Positions 62,088 to 64,000 of a stretch of DNA of 64,000 bases are shown here, piece after piece. Location of the stretch: assembly GCF_027812955.1 (NCBI RefSeq), contig NZ_JAPYZV010000002.1:186001-250000 (forward strand), written 5' to 3'. The stretch comes from Pedococcus sp. 5OH_020. Its GTDB lineage: Bacteria; Actinomycetota; Actinomycetes; Actinomycetales; Dermatophilaceae. Numbering within the stretch: position 1 is the stretch's first letter; each line of letters begins with the position of its first letter. The position numbers were made by a program, and so were the translations under genes. The notes beneath the pieces were generated by a model. The model did not search any database and was not told the DNA's origin. It saw only the letters and a list, made by a program, of their open reading frames with translations.

Positions 62088-63200
62088 TCAGGCCGGGTGC
62101 TCGCCGACCACCTGGACCGAGCCACCCTCGACCCCCTTGGCCCCGTGGACGACCTCGGCGCCCTCCTCGACCGTCGCCTGCGCCGCGACCACGACCTCCC
62201 CGGCCACCCACGCCCGGATGCCGCGGCGCTCCAGGACCCCGGCCGCCGCGTCGGCCTGGTCGCGAGGAAGGATCGCGAGGAAGCCGACGCCCATGTTGAG
62301 GGTGCGTTCGAGGTCCACCCGCGGGACCTGACCCAGGTCGCCGATGGTCGAGAAGACAGCAGGCGGCGTCCAGGTGGACCGGTCCAGGTGGGCGAACATG
62401 CCAGACGGCAGGACGCGGGCGAGGTTCGCCGCGAGCCCTCCTCCGGTCACGTGCGAGAGAGCGTGGACGTCAAGCCCGTCGGTCCGCACGAGCTCCAGGA
62501 GGTCGGCCGCATACACCTGCGTGGGCCTCAGCAGCTCCTCCCCCAGCGTGCAGCCGAGGTCCTCGACGTGTCGGTCCAGGGCCCAGCCCGCGTCGCGGAC
62601 CACCTTGCGCACGAGCGAGTAGCCGTTGGAGTGCAGTCCGCTGGAAGCCAGCGCCAGCACCACGTCCCCGCTGGCCACTCGACCCGGTCCGAGCAGCTCG
62701 TCATACTCCACGACCCCGGTTGCAGCCCCGGCGACGTCGTACTCGTCCGCGGCCAGCAGGCCCGGGTGCTCGGCCGTCTCCCCTCCGACGAGCGCCACGC
62801 CAGCCTGCGCGCACGCCGCCGCGATCCCGGAGACGATGGACGCGACCCGGTCCGGCACGACCTTTCCCGTCGCGATGTAGTCGGTCATGAACAGCGGCTC
62901 GGCGCCGCATACGACGATGTCGTCGACCACCATGCCCACGAGGTCGTAGCCGATCGTGTCGTGCTTGTCCAACGCCTGGGCGATCGCGACCTTGGTGCCG
63001 ACACCGTCGGTCGAGGTGGCCAGCACGGGCCGCGACATGGCCCGGAGGGCACTGGCGTCGAAGAGGCCGGCGAAGCCTCCGAGGTCCCCGAGCACCTCGG
63101 GTCTGGTCGCCCGGCGGACGGACGCCTTCATCAGCTCGACGGCACGGTCACCGGCCTCGACGTCGACGCCGGCGGAGGCATAGGTGATCGGCTCGCTCAC
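62088..63200 (-). CDS. purM: Phosphoribosylformylglycinamidine cyclo-ligase
   Basis: 370 residues from GTG 63200. Hallmarks: ITYASAGVDVEAGDRAVELM at the N-terminus, STDGVGTKVAIAQALDKHDT (ATP site), ALVGGETAEHPG, SSGLHSNGYSLVRKV and ALSHVTGGGLAANLARVLP. Catalyses ATP-dependent ring closure to AIR, step five of purine synthesis. A TAGGGT box ends 7 nt before the GTG (63213-63208 on the minus strand), suggesting a leaderless transcript. Confidence 0.97.
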   Translation of the reverse strand: MSEPITYASAGVDVEAGDRAVELMKASVRRATRPEVLGDLGGFAGLFDASALRAMSRPVLATSTDGVGTKVAIAQALDKHDTIGYDLVGMVVDDIVVCGAEPLFMTDYIATGKVVPDRVASIVSGIAAACAQAGVALVGGETAEHPGLLAADEYDVAGAATGVVEYDELLGPGRVASGDVVLALASSGLHSNGYSLVRKVVRDAGWALDRHVEDLGCTLGEELLRPTQVYAADLLELVRTDGLDVHALSHVTGGGLAANLARVLPSGMFAHLDRSTWTPPAVFSTIGDLGQVPRVDLERTLNMGVGFLAILPRDQADAAAGVLERRGIRAWVAGEVVVAAQATVEEGAEVVHGAKGVEGGSVQVVGEHPA

Positions 63201-63296
63201 GCCGCCCACCCTAGACCGGTACGAACGGCGGACCCGCTCCTGTCCCGCGATGGCAGACACTGGCAAGCACAGGCATCCGCACGGGAAAGGGCCGCC

Positions 63297-64000
63297 ATGC
63301 CCAGTACGAGCAGCTACCAGTTCGACCTCCTGCGCACCTACCGCTACCTCCGGCTGGCCATGGTGCTGCTGGTCCTCCTCCTGGGGACCTCGGTCGGCAT
63401 CGAGGTCGTGTCGCAGGGCCATCTGCTCCAGTCAGTCAGCGCGTCGTACTACACGCCGGTGCGGTCGGTCTTCGTCGCCAGCCTCTGCGCCGTTGGCGCC
63501 TGCCTGATCGTCTACCAGGGCAACACCGACGTCGAGGACGTCCTGCTCAACGGCTCAGGGTTCTTCGCATTCATCGTCGCGTTCGTGCCGACGCGCCCCG
63601 AGGACCACTGCGTCGCCTCGGGGATCGCTCCAGACGTGCGAGCCGCCATCACCAACAACGTCTCCGCCCTGCTCGTCCTGGCCACCATCGCGTTCCTCGT
63701 CGTCATGGGCATCGAGGTGTTCGCCACGCCGCCGAGCGAGCGAGCGCTGTCCCCCGACAGTGGCATCGCCATCCTCGTGTCGGTCCTCGCCTTCCTCGGG
63801 CTGGCGGCGTACTTCCTGTTCGACCGCGACGGCTTCATGTGCCATGGCCACACGACCTCGGCCCTGCTGCTCTTCCTCGGCATCGTCGCCGTGGTGCTGG
63901 TCAACGGCCTCGGTCTGGCGCGCTCGCAGGCACGTGAGGACGGGCATCCGTGGCGCGAGCACCTGTGGAACCGCTACTTCTGGGGCTTCGTCCTCATGGT
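63297..64000 (+). CDS. Multi-pass membrane protein, cut by the right window edge
   Basis: From ATG 63297 with GGGAAAGGG upstream; 234 residues visible without a stop. Hydrophobic helices at about 19-37, 57-76, 85-100, 120-140, 155-175 and 185-203. A loop PTRPEDHCVASGIAPDVRAA and Cys/His in DGFMCHGHTTS could bind a metal or form a disulfide. No family named with confidence. Divergent from purM. Confidence 0.8.
   Translation, partial: MPSTSSYQFDLLRTYRYLRLAMVLLVLLLGTSVGIEVVSQGHLLQSVSASYYTPVRSVFVASLCAVGACLIVYQGNTDVEDVLLNGSGFFAFIVAFVPTRPEDHCVASGIAPDVRAAITNNVSALLVLATIAFLVVMGIEVFATPPSERALSPDSGIAILVSVLAFLGLAAYFLFDRDGFMCHGHTTSALLLFLGIVAVVLVNGLGLARSQAREDGHPWREHLWNRYFWGFVLM

Overview
The window is a stretch of a high-GC actinobacterial chromosome. 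The family is probably in the Micrococcales (Intrasporangiaceae-like). This rests on a bldC / valine-type dehydrogenase / DUF3073 / purM neighbourhood, a GuaB1-type IMP dehydrogenase relative, a DUF574-type SAM methyltransferase, frequent GTG/TTG starts, and several genes that have a TAnnnT -10 box only 6-7 nt before the start codon (leaderless-type transcription). The family assignment is inference.

Positions 1 to about 16,958 look like an integrated mobile island. It opens with a tyrosine integrase cut by the window edge, followed on the same strand by a replication-initiator-like winged-helix protein, an excisionase-like protein and a small partner. Next come an AT-rich divergent control region and a second, complete tyrosine recombinase. 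The right boundary is a displaced 3' half of a tRNA-Lys(TTT) gene (16,913-16,958); the intact tRNA should lie left of the window. The cargo is defence-like: a cyclic-phosphate-processing receiver-domain protein, an endonuclease-III-like helix-hairpin-helix protein, a two-gene set pairing an SRA/HNH (type IV-like) nuclease with a PD-(D/E)XK protein, a four-gene operon (KAP P-loop NTPase, nucleotidyltransferase with a HEPN-like tail, helical protein, membrane protein), and a coupled pair of unknown genes at the att site.

From 17 to 30 kb the chromosome is ordinary core: hydrolase, AceTr-like membrane protein, molybdopterin oxidoreductase with an overlapping partner, pirin, short-chain dehydrogenase, GuaB1, PHP protein, tRNA-Glu and tRNA-Asp with a strong terminator, M20 peptidase and TRIC-like channel, and tRNA-Phe. 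From 30 to 49 kb lie more variable genes: an IS-derived fragment, an amidase divergent from a LuxR-type regulator, a standalone ANTAR protein, a large secreted protein, a multidomain PL11 rhamnogalacturonan lyase with candidate LacI-type operators, a serine hydrolase, an ArsR/SRPBCC cassette with a promoter bracketed by two palindromes, a histidine kinase, a methyltransferase, an Hsp70-like ATPase and two flavin/deazaflavin oxidoreductases.

From 49 to 64 kb are a GH38 alpha-mannosidase, a SpoIIE-type phosphatase, an AI-2E-type permease, a small HTH protein, a lipoprotein followed by a 27-residue membrane peptide and a DUF6766 protein, then bldC, the valine/leucine-type dehydrogenase, DUF3073, an NCS1 permease, two genes sharing a repeated domain, purM, and a membrane protein cut by the right edge.
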